Positions 42,015 to 49,859 of a stretch of DNA of 64,000 nt are shown here, one piece after another; within the stretch, counting starts at the first letter, position 1; each line of letters starts with the position of its first letter. The notes below the pieces were generated by a model. That model saw nothing but the letters and a program-made list of their open reading frames with translations, was not told the DNA's origin and did not search any database. The position numbers and the translations under genes were made by a program. Source of the DNA: Actinospineispora eucalypti (GTDB lineage: Bacteria; Actinomycetota; Actinomycetes; Mycobacteriales; Pseudonocardiaceae); assembly GCA_014208095.1 (NCBI GenBank), contig JACHMT010000004.1, positions 434,001 to 498,000 on the forward strand. Direction: 5' to 3'.

Positions 42015-42995
42015 ATGCTGACTACCGAACTGTGTCGGACCTGGGGTTACCGGCTGCCCATCTGGAACGCCGGGATGGGCGGCGGGATCGCCGGCTCGGA
42101 ACTGGCCGCCGCCGTGACCGGTGCCGGTGGCCTGGGCGTGCTCGGCATGGGTGGGCTGCCCGAGCCGGTGATCCGCGCGGAGATCGCCCGCACGCGGGAA
42201 CTGGTCGGCGCGGCACCGTTCGGGGTCAACATCATCATGCCGATGGTCGCGGACGAGGCGCAGATCCTGTGCTGCCTGGACGAACGGGTGCCGGTGCTGG
42301 TGCTGTTCTGGGGCGACCCGGCGCCGTACGTGGACCGCGCGCGGGAGGCCGGGACCAAGTTGGTCGCCCAGGTCGGCTCGGTGGAGGACGCCCAGCGGGT
42401 GGCCGCCGCCGGCGTGGACGCGGTGATGATCCAGGGCGTCGAGGCCGGCGGCCACGTGTGCGCGCGGACGTCCCTGTCCGTGCTGCTCCCGGCGGTGGTG
42501 GACGCGGTCGCGCCGCTGCCGGTGATCGCGGCCGGCGGAGTGGCGGACGGGCGGGGCCTGGCCGCCGCGCTGGCCCTGGGCGCCTCCTCGGTGTCCCTGG
42601 GCACCCGGTTCCTGTGCAGCGACGAGTCACAGGCCGGCTACCGGGAACGGGTGGCCGCGGCGACCGCCGAGGACACCTACCTGACCAAGCTGTTCGACAT
42701 CGGCTGGCCGGACGCCACGCACCGGGTGCTGCGCAACCGCGCTGTATACGAGTGGGAGACAGCCGGTATGCCCGCGTCCGGGCAGCGCCCCGGTGAGGGC
42801 GAGCCGGTGGGCAGCATGCCGGTGGCCGGCGAGTCGGTGGAGCTGCCCCGGTACGCGGTGTTCCCGCCGCTCCGTGGTTTCACCGGAGACCTGGAGCTCA
42901 CCGCGCTCTACGCCGGCGAGTCCTGCACGCTGGTCAACGACATCCGCCCGGCGGCCGAGATCGTCGCCCGGCTGGCCGCCGAGGCGGACCGCTAA
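42015..42995 (+). CDS. Nitronate monooxygenase (NMO) family flavoprotein
   Basis: A 326-residue FMN-binding TIM barrel: NAGMGGGIAGSELAAAVTGAGGLGVLG, QGVEAGGHVCART with the catalytic His and VIAAGGVADGRGLAAALALGA for phosphate binding, then VSLGTRFLCS. These enzymes oxidise alkyl nitronates such as propionate-3-nitronate. A single gene with its own upstream region; divergent from the membrane protein gene. Confidence 0.9.
   Translation: MLTTELCRTWGYRLPIWNAGMGGGIAGSELAAAVTGAGGLGVLGMGGLPEPVIRAEIARTRELVGAAPFGVNIIMPMVADEAQILCCLDERVPVLVLFWGDPAPYVDRAREAGTKLVAQVGSVEDAQRVAAAGVDAVMIQGVEAGGHVCARTSLSVLLPAVVDAVAPLPVIAAGGVADGRGLAAALALGASSVSLGTRFLCSDESQAGYRERVAAATAEDTYLTKLFDIGWPDATHRVLRNRAVYEWETAGMPASGQRPGEGEPVGSMPVAGESVELPRYAVFPPLRGFTGDLELTALYAGESCTLVNDIRPAAEIVARLAAEADR
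42744..42771. repeat. 11-bp-phased hexamer array in the nitronate monooxygenase gene
   Basis: GTATAC (42744), GGAGAC (42755) and GTATGC (42766) at 11-bp steps; GCAACC at 42733 may extend it. Confidence 0.55.
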
Positions 42996-43360
42996 GCCAG
43001 CTCCGGCGAGCCCTTGACCCGGGGGAGGGCATGAAGCGAGCGGACTCAGCGAGCACTCGATGCACCCGCCCTGCTGATTACTCCAGGTGAGGATGGCTGA
43101 GGGCCAGGCCGCGTCGAGTGGTAGCTCAGTCGCCCCGATTCATGATCAAAAGGCGACTGAGCTACCCCTCGATGAGTCCGCGCCGTCCCAGGCTGCCCCG
43201 GGGCTTGAAAGGCGCTCACCGTTGGTGAGCCGATGGTGGCGGGGTGGTGATCGAGTCAAAACCCGCGCGCCAGTTTGGCGGACATGGATTTCGTGGTTGC
43301 GCCGGCTGGTGCGCGCGTTCAGCGGAACGTGATCGCTTCAGCTGGCTGAACGGCTTTGAG
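42996..43360. other. Non-coding region with two hairpins between NMO and Ku genes
   Basis: About 365 bases between convergent genes. It holds a long inverted repeat (43114-43172) and a short hairpin GCTCACC-GTT-GGTGAGC near 43213. No coding frame has support. Confidence 0.6.
43114..43172. repeat. 21-bp inverted repeat with 17-base loop
   Basis: TCGAGTGGTAGCTCAGTCGC then C (43114-43134) pairs with its inverse at 43152-43172 with one mismatch. It would form a strong hairpin and could end transcription from both sides, or be the remnant of a small mobile element. Confidence 0.75.
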
Positions 43361-44158
43361 TTACGCCGCTCCGGTGTCCGCCCGGCGGGCCTCGACGCTG
43401 CGGCGCAGGGCCTCGAGCAGGTCGGTGACCTCGGTGGCCTCCGGCGCCTCCGGGGCGGCCTGCACCTCGTTGCCCGCGCGCTTGTCCTCGATCAGCTGGC
43501 GGACCCGGTCGGTGTAGGTGTCCCGGTAGTCGTCGGGCCGCCACGGCGCGCTCATCGACTCGATCAGCGTGCGGGCCATGTCCAGCTCGCGGCTGTCGGC
43601 GTCGTGCTCGGCCTCGGGCAGGAAGTCCAACTGCTCACGCGGCGAGCGGATCTCGTCGGCGTAGAAGAGTGTCTCCAGCGAGAGCACGCCGTCGGAGGCG
43701 CGCACCGCCGCCAGGTACTGCTTGCCGCGCAACACGAAGTTGGCGATGGCCACCCGGCCGGTGGACTCCATGGCCGCCGAGAGCAGCGCGTACACCTTGC
43801 CGTTCTCCTCCTTGGCCGGAGCCAGCCAGTACGTCTTCTGGTAGTGGATCGGGTCGATCTCGTCCAGGTCCACGAACGCGATCACCTCGATGGACCGTGA
43901 CCGCCCCGGCGCGATCTCGTCCAGCTCGGCCGGCTCGATGATCACGGTCTGGCCGTCCTCCTCGTGCCCGCGCACGATGTCCCGGAAGGCGACCTCCTCA
44001 CCGGTGCGCTCGTTGATCCGCTGGTAGCGGATGCGGTCCGTGGTGCCGCGTTGGTACTGGTGGAAGTGCACGGTGTGGTCTTCGGTCGCGCTGTACAGTC
44101 CGACCGGCACGGTGACCAGCCCGAACGAGATCGAGCCGGTCCAGATCGCACGGGGCAT
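43361..44158 (-). CDS. ku: Ku protein, non-homologous end joining
   Basis: A 265-residue bacterial Ku: MPRAIWTGSISFGLVTVPVGL start, FHQYQRG, RIRYQRINERTGEEV, KTYWLAPAK and the barrel strand KQYLAAVRASDGVLSLETLFYADEIR. It binds DNA ends as a ring dimer and recruits LigD. No ligase D gene is adjacent, so its partner must lie elsewhere. It is followed upstream by the coiled-coil protein at 44168 with a 9-base gap, probably the same transcript. Confidence 0.95.
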   Translation of the reverse strand: MPRAIWTGSISFGLVTVPVGLYSATEDHTVHFHQYQRGTTDRIRYQRINERTGEEVAFRDIVRGHEEDGQTVIIEPAELDEIAPGRSRSIEVIAFVDLDEIDPIHYQKTYWLAPAKEENGKVYALLSAAMESTGRVAIANFVLRGKQYLAAVRASDGVLSLETLFYADEIRSPREQLDFLPEAEHDADSRELDMARTLIESMSAPWRPDDYRDTYTDRVRQLIEDKRAGNEVQAAPEAPEATEVTDLLEALRRSVEARRADTGAA

Positions 44159-44167
44159 GCGCCTCTC

Positions 44168-45334
44168 CTATCCCTTGTCCAGTGCGGTGAGCCGCTCCCG
44201 CGCGACGGCGACCCGGCGCCGGGTGTCCCGCAGCGCCCGCTCGGCGTCCTCGTGGGTGCGGCGGGCGGTGCGGGCGCGTTGCCTGGCGTCCCGTTCGGCC
44301 TGCTCGGCCGCGATCAGCTCGGCGCGCCGGTCGGCGACCGCCCGGTGGGCCTGGGCTTCCTCGCCGGCGGCCCGTTCGCGGTCGGCCTCGGCTTCGGTGT
44401 GCCGCCGTTCGGTGTCGGCCAGGCGCGTCTCCAGCTCGGCCAGCTCCCGGCGGGCGCGCAACACCGCCGCGCTCGGCCGCGCCGGTTCCCCGCTGGGTCG
44501 CGCCGGTTCCTCCGTGACCGCCGTGCCCGCAGCCGCGCCCCGACGTCCGGCGCCGTCCCCGCCCTTCGCAACGCCGTCGGCTCCCGCAACGTCGTCGGCT
44601 TTCGCAACACCGTCGGCTTTCGCTAAGCCGTCGCCTCCCGCAACCTCGTCGCCTCCCGCAAGATCGTCGCCTCCCGCAACGTCGTCGCCTCCCGCTACGC
44701 CGTCGGCAGGAGAACGGTCATCGGATGCCGGGTCGGTGGTGGCCGTTGTGCCGGGAGCGTCGACTCGGTGTGCCGAGAACGTCGACTCGGCGTGCTCAGA
44801 CTGCCGACTCGGTGTGCCGGGAGCGCCGACTCGCCGGGAAACGGGGAGAGCGTTGGGCCAGTGGTTGGCGGCATCGGCTAGTTCTTTGGGGGTGGTCAGG
44901 CGGCCCAGGGTTAGGGCTCGGGCGGCGTCGGGGGAGGCCAGGGCGGCGGTGAACATCTCCTCCAGTTCGCGGGTGACCGTTTCGCTGACCGGGACGCCGG
45001 CGCGTTCGCCCGCGGTGCGGGACGCTTCGGTCAGGGTGGTCAGCACGGTGCGGCGCTGGGCGGAGAGCTCGCGCAACGCGGCGCCGTCCAGGCGGTCGTG
45101 GGCCGCGCGCATGGACCCGCCCAGCTCGGCCAGCTCGGCCAACCGGTCCGGGTCGTCCCGGGCGAGCCGGTTGACCAGCCACGCGGCCACCGTCGGCCGC
45201 CGGAGCCGACCGATCGCGCCGGCCAGCTCGCGGTCCCCGCCGGCCTTGGCCTCCTTGGCCCGCGCGTCACGGGCCGGGGTGAACTCCTCGCGAGGCAGCG
45301 CGTACAGCGCGTCGGCCACCTCGTCGAGATCCAC
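44168..45334 (-). CDS. Repeat-rich coiled-coil protein next to Ku
   Basis: A 388-residue protein not assigned to a named family. Residues 1-160 are a compact helical domain (DALYALPREEFTPARDARAKEA, AGAIGRLRRPTVAAWLVNRL). The middle is low complexity: a stretch encoded by 22-bp repeats, then VAGGDD/VAKADG repeats of 18-bp period. Residues from about 290 form a long charged coiled coil (RARRELAELETRLADTERRH to RERLTALDKG). It precedes Ku with a 9-base gap, suggesting a role around DNA ends, but this is only context. Confidence 0.75.
   Translation of the reverse strand: MDLDEVADALYALPREEFTPARDARAKEAKAGGDRELAGAIGRLRRPTVAAWLVNRLARDDPDRLAELAELGGSMRAAHDRLDGAALRELSAQRRTVLTTLTEASRTAGERAGVPVSETVTRELEEMFTAALASPDAARALTLGRLTTPKELADAANHWPNALPVSRRVGAPGTPSRQSEHAESTFSAHRVDAPGTTATTDPASDDRSPADGVAGGDDVAGGDDLAGGDEVAGGDGLAKADGVAKADDVAGADGVAKGGDGAGRRGAAAGTAVTEEPARPSGEPARPSAAVLRARRELAELETRLADTERRHTEAEADRERAAGEEAQAHRAVADRRAELIAAEQAERDARQRARTARRTHEDAERALRDTRRRVAVARERLTALDKG
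44762..44835 (-). repeat. 22-bp repeat array, GAGTCG core, inside the coiled-coil gene
   Basis: GACTCG starts at 44762, 44784, 44806 and 44828 (22-bp period), i.e. GAGTCG on the coding strand. The interior of the units differs from the intergenic copies. Downstream, an 18-bp period (GTCGCCTCCCGCAAC) runs over about 44560-44700. Confidence 0.8.
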
Positions 45335-45450
45335 CGGACCAGCTTGTCACGCCGGCAAACTGTGTGTCCGCTGTGGCGCTCCTGTCGGTTCACTCAGAAC
45401 CGCCTCAAACGACCGGCGCCGCCGGTCCCGGCGTGATTAGCATCGGTGAG

Positions 45451-46416
45451 GTGAACCGACAAAACCGCAGGTGGAAACGTCGCGCCGCCGTCTGTATCGG
45501 CCTCGGAGCCGTCGCGGTGATGGTGGTCGCCGGCTGCGGGCGGGGCGGCGGGGGCAACCAGCCGCCGCCGGCGGCGAGCGGCCCTCCGGGAGCCACCGCG
45601 CCGCCCCGGGCCGACTGCGCCAAGCAGGTCAGCGACTCCGACGGCCTGTCGTCCGCGCTGAACTCCGCGTCCGCCGGGGACGTCATCTGCGTGACCGGGG
45701 ACCTGAGCGACTCCCGGTTGAAGATCAAGAAAGGTGGCTCGGCGGACAAGCCGGTCCAGGTGGTCGGGGACGGCCGCACGGCGGTCAAGGGAATCGACGT
45801 GGAGGCCGACAACGTGGTGGTCGACGGCTTCACCGCCGACCAGCCCAAGGCGCCCGGCGCCTCGCTCAAGGGCAACAACATCACCCTGACCAACACCACG
45901 ATCAACAGCCCCGAGAAGGGCGACGGCGACGGCATCCGGTTCTGGGGCGACAACATCAAGATCCTGCACAACACGGTCACCGACACCCGCAACGAGCGCG
46001 GCTCGCATGCCGACTGTATGCAGAGCTTCGCCACCGACTCGGACAGCCCGGCCAGCCACAACGTGCTGATCGACGGCAACCGCTGCACCGAGATCGACAA
46101 CAACTGCCTGATTGTGGAGGGCCCGAACAGCAGCGCCGGCGACGGCAGCGGCGAGGGCGAGACCACCGGCATCACGTTCAGCAACAACTACTGCCAGAAC
46201 AAGGCGGCCCAGGCGGTGCTGCTGGACGACGTGCGGCACGCCACGATCACCGGCAACGAGGTGGTCTCCAAGATCAGCCACGCCTGGGCGCTGCAGAACA
46301 AGAGCACCGACGCGGTCATCAAGGACAACCGGGCCGGATCGGTCCACTTCGAGGTCGGCATGGACGACAGCTCGCAGCCGGGTTACCAGGGCCCGGCCTC
46401 CGGCGGCGCCCCCTAA
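45451..46416 (+). CDS. Secreted lipoprotein with right-handed beta-helix
   Basis: About 321 residues from GTG 45451. A charged start (NRQNRRWKRR), hydrophobic segment and lipobox VVAGC give a lipoprotein anchor, then a Pro/Gly linker. The body has beta-helix repeats (NVVVDGFTAD, NITLTNTTINSP, NIKILHNTVTDT, NVLIDGNRCTEIDNNCLIVE, GITFSNNYCQNK, ATITGNEVVS), as in pectate-lyase-like or NosD-like proteins. A polysaccharide is the likely ligand. It converges on a GH43 gene, suggesting a shared role in glycan breakdown. Confidence 0.85.
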   Translation: MNRQNRRWKRRAAVCIGLGAVAVMVVAGCGRGGGGNQPPPAASGPPGATAPPRADCAKQVSDSDGLSSALNSASAGDVICVTGDLSDSRLKIKKGGSADKPVQVVGDGRTAVKGIDVEADNVVVDGFTADQPKAPGASLKGNNITLTNTTINSPEKGDGDGIRFWGDNIKILHNTVTDTRNERGSHADCMQSFATDSDSPASHNVLIDGNRCTEIDNNCLIVEGPNSSAGDGSGEGETTGITFSNNYCQNKAAQAVLLDDVRHATITGNEVVSKISHAWALQNKSTDAVIKDNRAGSVHFEVGMDDSSQPGYQGPASGGAP

Positions 46417-46432
46417 ACGGCACAGCCCTCCG

Positions 46433-46476
46433 GCGAGTCGGGGATCTGGGTACGGTGAGTCGGGGATTCAGGTACA
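46433..46476 (+). repeat. 22-bp tandem repeat, two units
   Basis: GCGAGTCGGGGATCTGGG at 46433 and GTGAGTCGGGGATTCAGG at 46455 have a 22-bp period and each is followed by GTAC. They lie between the convergent beta-helix and GH43 genes. Confidence 0.9.
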
Positions 46477-46518
46477 GCGGCGTGAGCCCGCGCCGGCCGG
46501 GCGAGCCCGTGCGCCTGC

Positions 46519-47517
46519 CTACGGCGTCTTGACGACCGACTTCACGTGCAGCACCGGCTTGCCGTTCTCGTCCCAGGTGAGCGGGGCGACGAACATTGCC
46601 CGCTGGCCGGGCGCGGTGTACCCGTGGAAGATCAGGTAGTCGTTCTTGGAACCGGGCACCACGTCCTGCCCGCCCGGGTTGGTGATCGCCCCGCCCAGGG
46701 TTTCCTTGCTCAGGAACTGCCCGGGTGCCTTCTCGAACGCGCTGGCCAGCGACGACGACGTCGCGTAGTTCACGAAGTACTTGCCGCTGTTGAACGCGTT
46801 GCCCGAGTAGAAGAGCACGTAGTTGTCGCCCTGCCGCACCAGCGTCGGCGCCTCCACGATGTTGCCTTCCTCGGGCCGGTCGGACTGGATGAGCGCCCGG
46901 CGGGAGCCGATCGGGGTCATGCCGTCGATGGAGACCTGCTGCAGCCAGATGGTCGCCTTGCCCCGGCCGCTGGTGTAGAGCAGGTACTGCTTGCCGTTGC
47001 TGTCGGTGAACGCCTTCGGGTCGATCGAGTCGATGTCCTCGGGCCGGCACACCAGCGGCTTGTCGCCCACCTGCTGGAACGGCCCGGTCGGCGAGTCGGC
47101 CAGCGCCACCCCGATGCACTGCACGTTCTGCGGAGTCGCCCGCGCGGTGAAGTACAGGATGTAGGTGCCGTCGCTGCGCGCCGCGACCTCGGGCGCCCAC
47201 ACGTTGCCGTTGCCGGCGCCGTCCTTGCCGACCCAGCTCGGCAGGTCTGGCATGGCGTCGTTGACCACCGTCCAGCGGCCGTTCAACTTGGTCGACCGCT
47301 GCACCGGCACATGCCAGACCTTGCCATTGTAATTGCTCGCCGTTGAATAGGCGTAATAGGTATTCCCGACGGCCAACAGGGCCGGGTCGGGGAAATCCCT
47401 GGCAATAATCGGTTGAATTGTCACGGTGCTGGCCGCGGTCGTCGCGACAACGACCGCCGCCACCACGGGCGGGGTCGTCAACAGGCGCATCCAGCTGCCG
47501 CGAAGAAAGGGAGACAT
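46519..47517 (-). CDS. Glycoside hydrolase family 43-type secreted protein
   Basis: A 332-residue protein with an N-terminal signal segment (LTTPPVVAAVVVATTAAS). The five-bladed beta-propeller catalytic residues are visible: Asp in ARDFPDPALL, Asp in SIDPKAFTDSNGKQYLLY and Glu in NIVEAPTLVRQGDNYVLFYS. GH43 enzymes cut arabinan, xylan or similar glycans. ATG 47517 or GTG 47526 are both possible starts. Confidence 0.88.
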   Translation of the reverse strand: MSPFLRGSWMRLLTTPPVVAAVVVATTAASTVTIQPIIARDFPDPALLAVGNTYYAYSTASNYNGKVWHVPVQRSTKLNGRWTVVNDAMPDLPSWVGKDGAGNGNVWAPEVAARSDGTYILYFTARATPQNVQCIGVALADSPTGPFQQVGDKPLVCRPEDIDSIDPKAFTDSNGKQYLLYTSGRGKATIWLQQVSIDGMTPIGSRRALIQSDRPEEGNIVEAPTLVRQGDNYVLFYSGNAFNSGKYFVNYATSSSLASAFEKAPGQFLSKETLGGAITNPGGQDVVPGSKNDYLIFHGYTAPGQRAMFVAPLTWDENGKPVLHVKSVVKTP

Positions 47518-47665
47518 CGAGGACACACAGTAGCGTGTCTCAACCTGCAGTCCAGAGTTTTCCTACTCGAACAGGTGAGGTCGGCGTGTCGCGTGGTTAC
47601 GCTGGGCGATTGACCAGCTAGGCAGCCCGATCGGCGTACCACCCGCCGTGGCCGGCGTCACCCCA

Positions 47666-47902
47666 TCAGCCGCAGCCGCACGCGCCCCCGCAGCAGCCGC
47701 CCCCGGCCGCCGGCGCCGGTGCTCCGCCGAACCCGCCGCCGCTCCCGGTTAGCGCGATCGCGGACAGCAGCTTGACCGTGTCGCCGTGGCCGACTGGGCA
47801 GGTCGCGGGGTCGCCGGCGGCGCTCATCGGGCGGTTCACCTCGAACACGCCCGGCTCGCCGAGTCCGACACATTCCCGGCAGCGGAATTCGTAGCGCGGC
47901 AT
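47666..47902 (-). CDS. FmdB-type zinc ribbon protein
   Basis: A 78-residue protein from ATG 47902: PRYEFRCREC at the start, then a second pair near ATCPVGHGDT, and a Gly/Cys-rich end GGGCCGGACGCG. FmdB-like proteins start MPxYEYRCxxC and are small regulators or unknown. The tail could bind an additional metal. Confidence 0.8.
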   Translation of the reverse strand: MPRYEFRCRECVGLGEPGVFEVNRPMSAAGDPATCPVGHGDTVKLLSAIALTGSGGGFGGAPAPAAGGGCCGGACGCG

Positions 47903-48453
47903 TCCGCAATGGTAGGCGAGCGGCGGGCCGGCGGCCACGCCACGCCGTCGCGCACCGATACTTGCTCATCACTTGATCGAGTTATACCGTCACCCGCTGA
48001 CCGAGCGTTGCCGGCAGCGGCGTCATCGACGGCCGCGACGGCACGAATTCCGGATTAACTCGGGCTGTCCGCCGAACCCTTTCAAAGCTCCAGGAACGGC
48101 CCGCGGGCGCCCGTCCGGACGCTTATTGACAATGCCGCGGGAAAGTGCCGGAAAAACATCCGGAGAAAAGTGTTGCGAGGTTTCGCGACGGCGCGCAGAA
48201 TGGTGTGGCGGCCGAGTGCTGATAACTGTCTGAAGTTGTCGGTGATCAAGATCCACTCGAAAGAGTGAGTAACTTTTTGATCTTTCACTTGAGTCCCATT
48301 TGTGCCAGAAAAGTGTACGAGTTGTGACATAACAGTTACCTTGTGCTCGTCGGCGTGGGCTCCCCGCATGTATCGCCGATGATCATGAAGGTCCGTGTTC
48401 CGGAGGGCAGCGTTCCCCAACGCTGGGCACCCTTTTTCAACTGGAGGGGAATT
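47903..48453. promoter_or_regulatory. Long, relatively AT-rich region between FmdB-like and chaplin-like genes
   Basis: About 550 bases without a supported gene. From 48130 to 48340 the DNA is AT-richer than average and has a tight hairpin CACTCGAAAGAGTG (48253-48266, GAAA tetraloop) flanked by GATCAAGATC and TTTTTGATC. It may act as a structured leader or promoter of the secreted peptide; I do not recognise a known riboswitch. Confidence 0.4.
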
Positions 48454-48702
48454 TTGTACAAGAAGGCAGCAATCGTCGCGGCGGCAGCTGGCGTCAGCCT
48501 GCTCGCGCTGAGCCCGTTCGCGTTCGCCAGCGACAACGAGCAGGACGGCCACTACAACCAGAACGGCACGGCCGTGCAGATCCCGATCCAGGCCTGCAAC
48601 AACTCGACCTACGAGGGCACCGTCGGCTACCTGGCCAAGGACCTGTCCAACGAGGACGAGCACAACGGCAAGTGCGACCAGGACAACAGCGCGAAGAACT
48701 GA
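48454..48702 (+). CDS. Small secreted chaplin-like peptide
   Basis: An 82-residue protein from TTG 48454 (GGAGGGGA at 48443-48450). Signal peptide YKKAAIVAAAAGVSLLALS with cleavage after FAFA. The mature part of about 57 residues contains NGTAVQIPIQACNNS, which resembles the chaplin core (NxxQxPVxxCGNS), and a second Cys in GKCDQDNS. Chaplins coat aerial hyphae. It lacks the cell-wall sorting signal of long chaplins. A terminator follows at 48720. Confidence 0.7.
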   Translation: MYKKAAIVAAAAGVSLLALSPFAFASDNEQDGHYNQNGTAVQIPIQACNNSTYEGTVGYLAKDLSNEDEHNGKCDQDNSAKN

Positions 48703-48719
48703 GTACGCGCTGAGTGAGG

Positions 48720-48756
48720 GGGGCGCCGGATCTTTTGCACTGGGGTTCGGCGCCCC
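48720..48756 (+). terminator. Hairpin terminator after the chaplin-like gene
   Basis: GGGGCGCCG (48720) pairs with CGGCGCCCC (48748) over a 19-base loop, 18 bases after the stop. Confidence 0.75.
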
Positions 48757-48891
48757 TTGCGCGTTCTCAGGAAAGAACGTACCCACCCGTCTGGAGCATC
48801 CACTCGGGCTGCGCGGTCGGCCGCCTAGTGAAAGAGTTAAGTAGGTCATAAGGCGGTCTAAGGACAACGCGGTCTGGGGAGGCTTCCTCGA

Positions 48892-49845
48892 ATGAGTGAA
48901 CAGCTGAGCATGGGTGAACTGCTCGCCGACGCGCCGAAGAACTGGGGGCGCTGGGGTGAGCAGGACGAGCTCGGTTCCCTCAACTTCCTGACCCCCGCCG
49001 AGGTGCTGCGCGGGGTGTCGCACGTACGCACCGGCGAGGTGTTCACCTTGCAGCGGCTGATCGGTGATCCCAACGGGGACCCGGTCTGGCCGGGCCGTGA
49101 GCCGGCCCAGCGCACAATGATCATCGATGAGTCGGCCTGGGACGGCGCGGATGCGCCGAACTTCCCCGGCGGCCTGCACTACGCGGACGACAAGATCCAC
49201 GCGTTCCTGCAGGGTTCCACGCAGTACGACGCCCTCGGCCACGTCTGGTACGACGGCAAGATCTGGAACGGGTACGACGCGCGCACCACGATCGGCGGCA
49301 TGGACAAGGCCAGCGTGGAACCCATCGCGCAGCGCGGCGTGGTCGGCCGGGGCGTCCTGCTGGACATGGCCCGGTTCCGGGGCAAGGAGAACCTCGACAA
49401 GGGCGAGACGTTCTCCCACACCGACCTCGAGGAGTGCGCGGCCGCCCAGGGGCACACCATCGAGCCGCACGACATCCTGTTGATCAGGACCAACTTCCTG
49501 CGGCTGTTCTTCGCCGAGGGCGAGAGGTTCTACGAGAACTTCTCCGAGCCCGGCCTCACCTACAGCCCCGAGCTGGTCCAGTGGTTCGCGGACCGGGAAA
49601 TCCCGAACCTGGTGACCGACACGATCGCCAACGAGACCACCTACGAGCCGGAGACCGGCATCGCGCTGCCGTTGCACTGCGCGTTGATGCGCAACCTCGG
49701 CATCGCGCTCACCGAGATCTGCGACCTGGAGGAGCTCGCCGCCAGCTGCGCGGAGGACGGCCGCTACACCTTCCTCTACGCCGCCGCGCCGCTCAAGGTG
49801 CACCGAGCCACCGGCTCACCGGTCAACCCCCTCGCCATCAAGTAG
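48892..49845 (+). CDS. Cyclase family protein (metal-dependent hydrolase)
   Basis: A 317-residue member of the PF04199 cyclase/kynurenine formamidase-like family. HAFLQGSTQYDALGHVWYDG corresponds to the metal-binding HxGTHxDxPxH region in degenerate form; LIRTNFLRLFF and TDTIANETTYEPE follow. GGGGAGGC precedes ATG 48892. It is followed 14 bases later by an acyl-CoA synthetase, so both probably belong to a cyclic-acid degradation operon. Confidence 0.85.
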   Translation: MSEQLSMGELLADAPKNWGRWGEQDELGSLNFLTPAEVLRGVSHVRTGEVFTLQRLIGDPNGDPVWPGREPAQRTMIIDESAWDGADAPNFPGGLHYADDKIHAFLQGSTQYDALGHVWYDGKIWNGYDARTTIGGMDKASVEPIAQRGVVGRGVLLDMARFRGKENLDKGETFSHTDLEECAAAQGHTIEPHDILLIRTNFLRLFFAEGERFYENFSEPGLTYSPELVQWFADREIPNLVTDTIANETTYEPETGIALPLHCALMRNLGIALTEICDLEELAASCAEDGRYTFLYAAAPLKVHRATGSPVNPLAIK

Positions 49846-49859
49846 CGGACGGCCGGCCG

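Noticed and set aside
43114..43172. tRNA gene suggested by GGTAGCTCAG-like sequence
   Set aside because: GGTAGCTCAGT resembles a tRNA D-arm, but no acceptor stem, anticodon arm or T-arm can be laid out; the sequence is a simple inverted repeat.
47413..47621. Two overlapping small plus-strand ORFs before the GH43 start
   Set aside because: They cover the signal-peptide end of GH43 antisense; no ribosome site, Arg/Ser-rich shadows.
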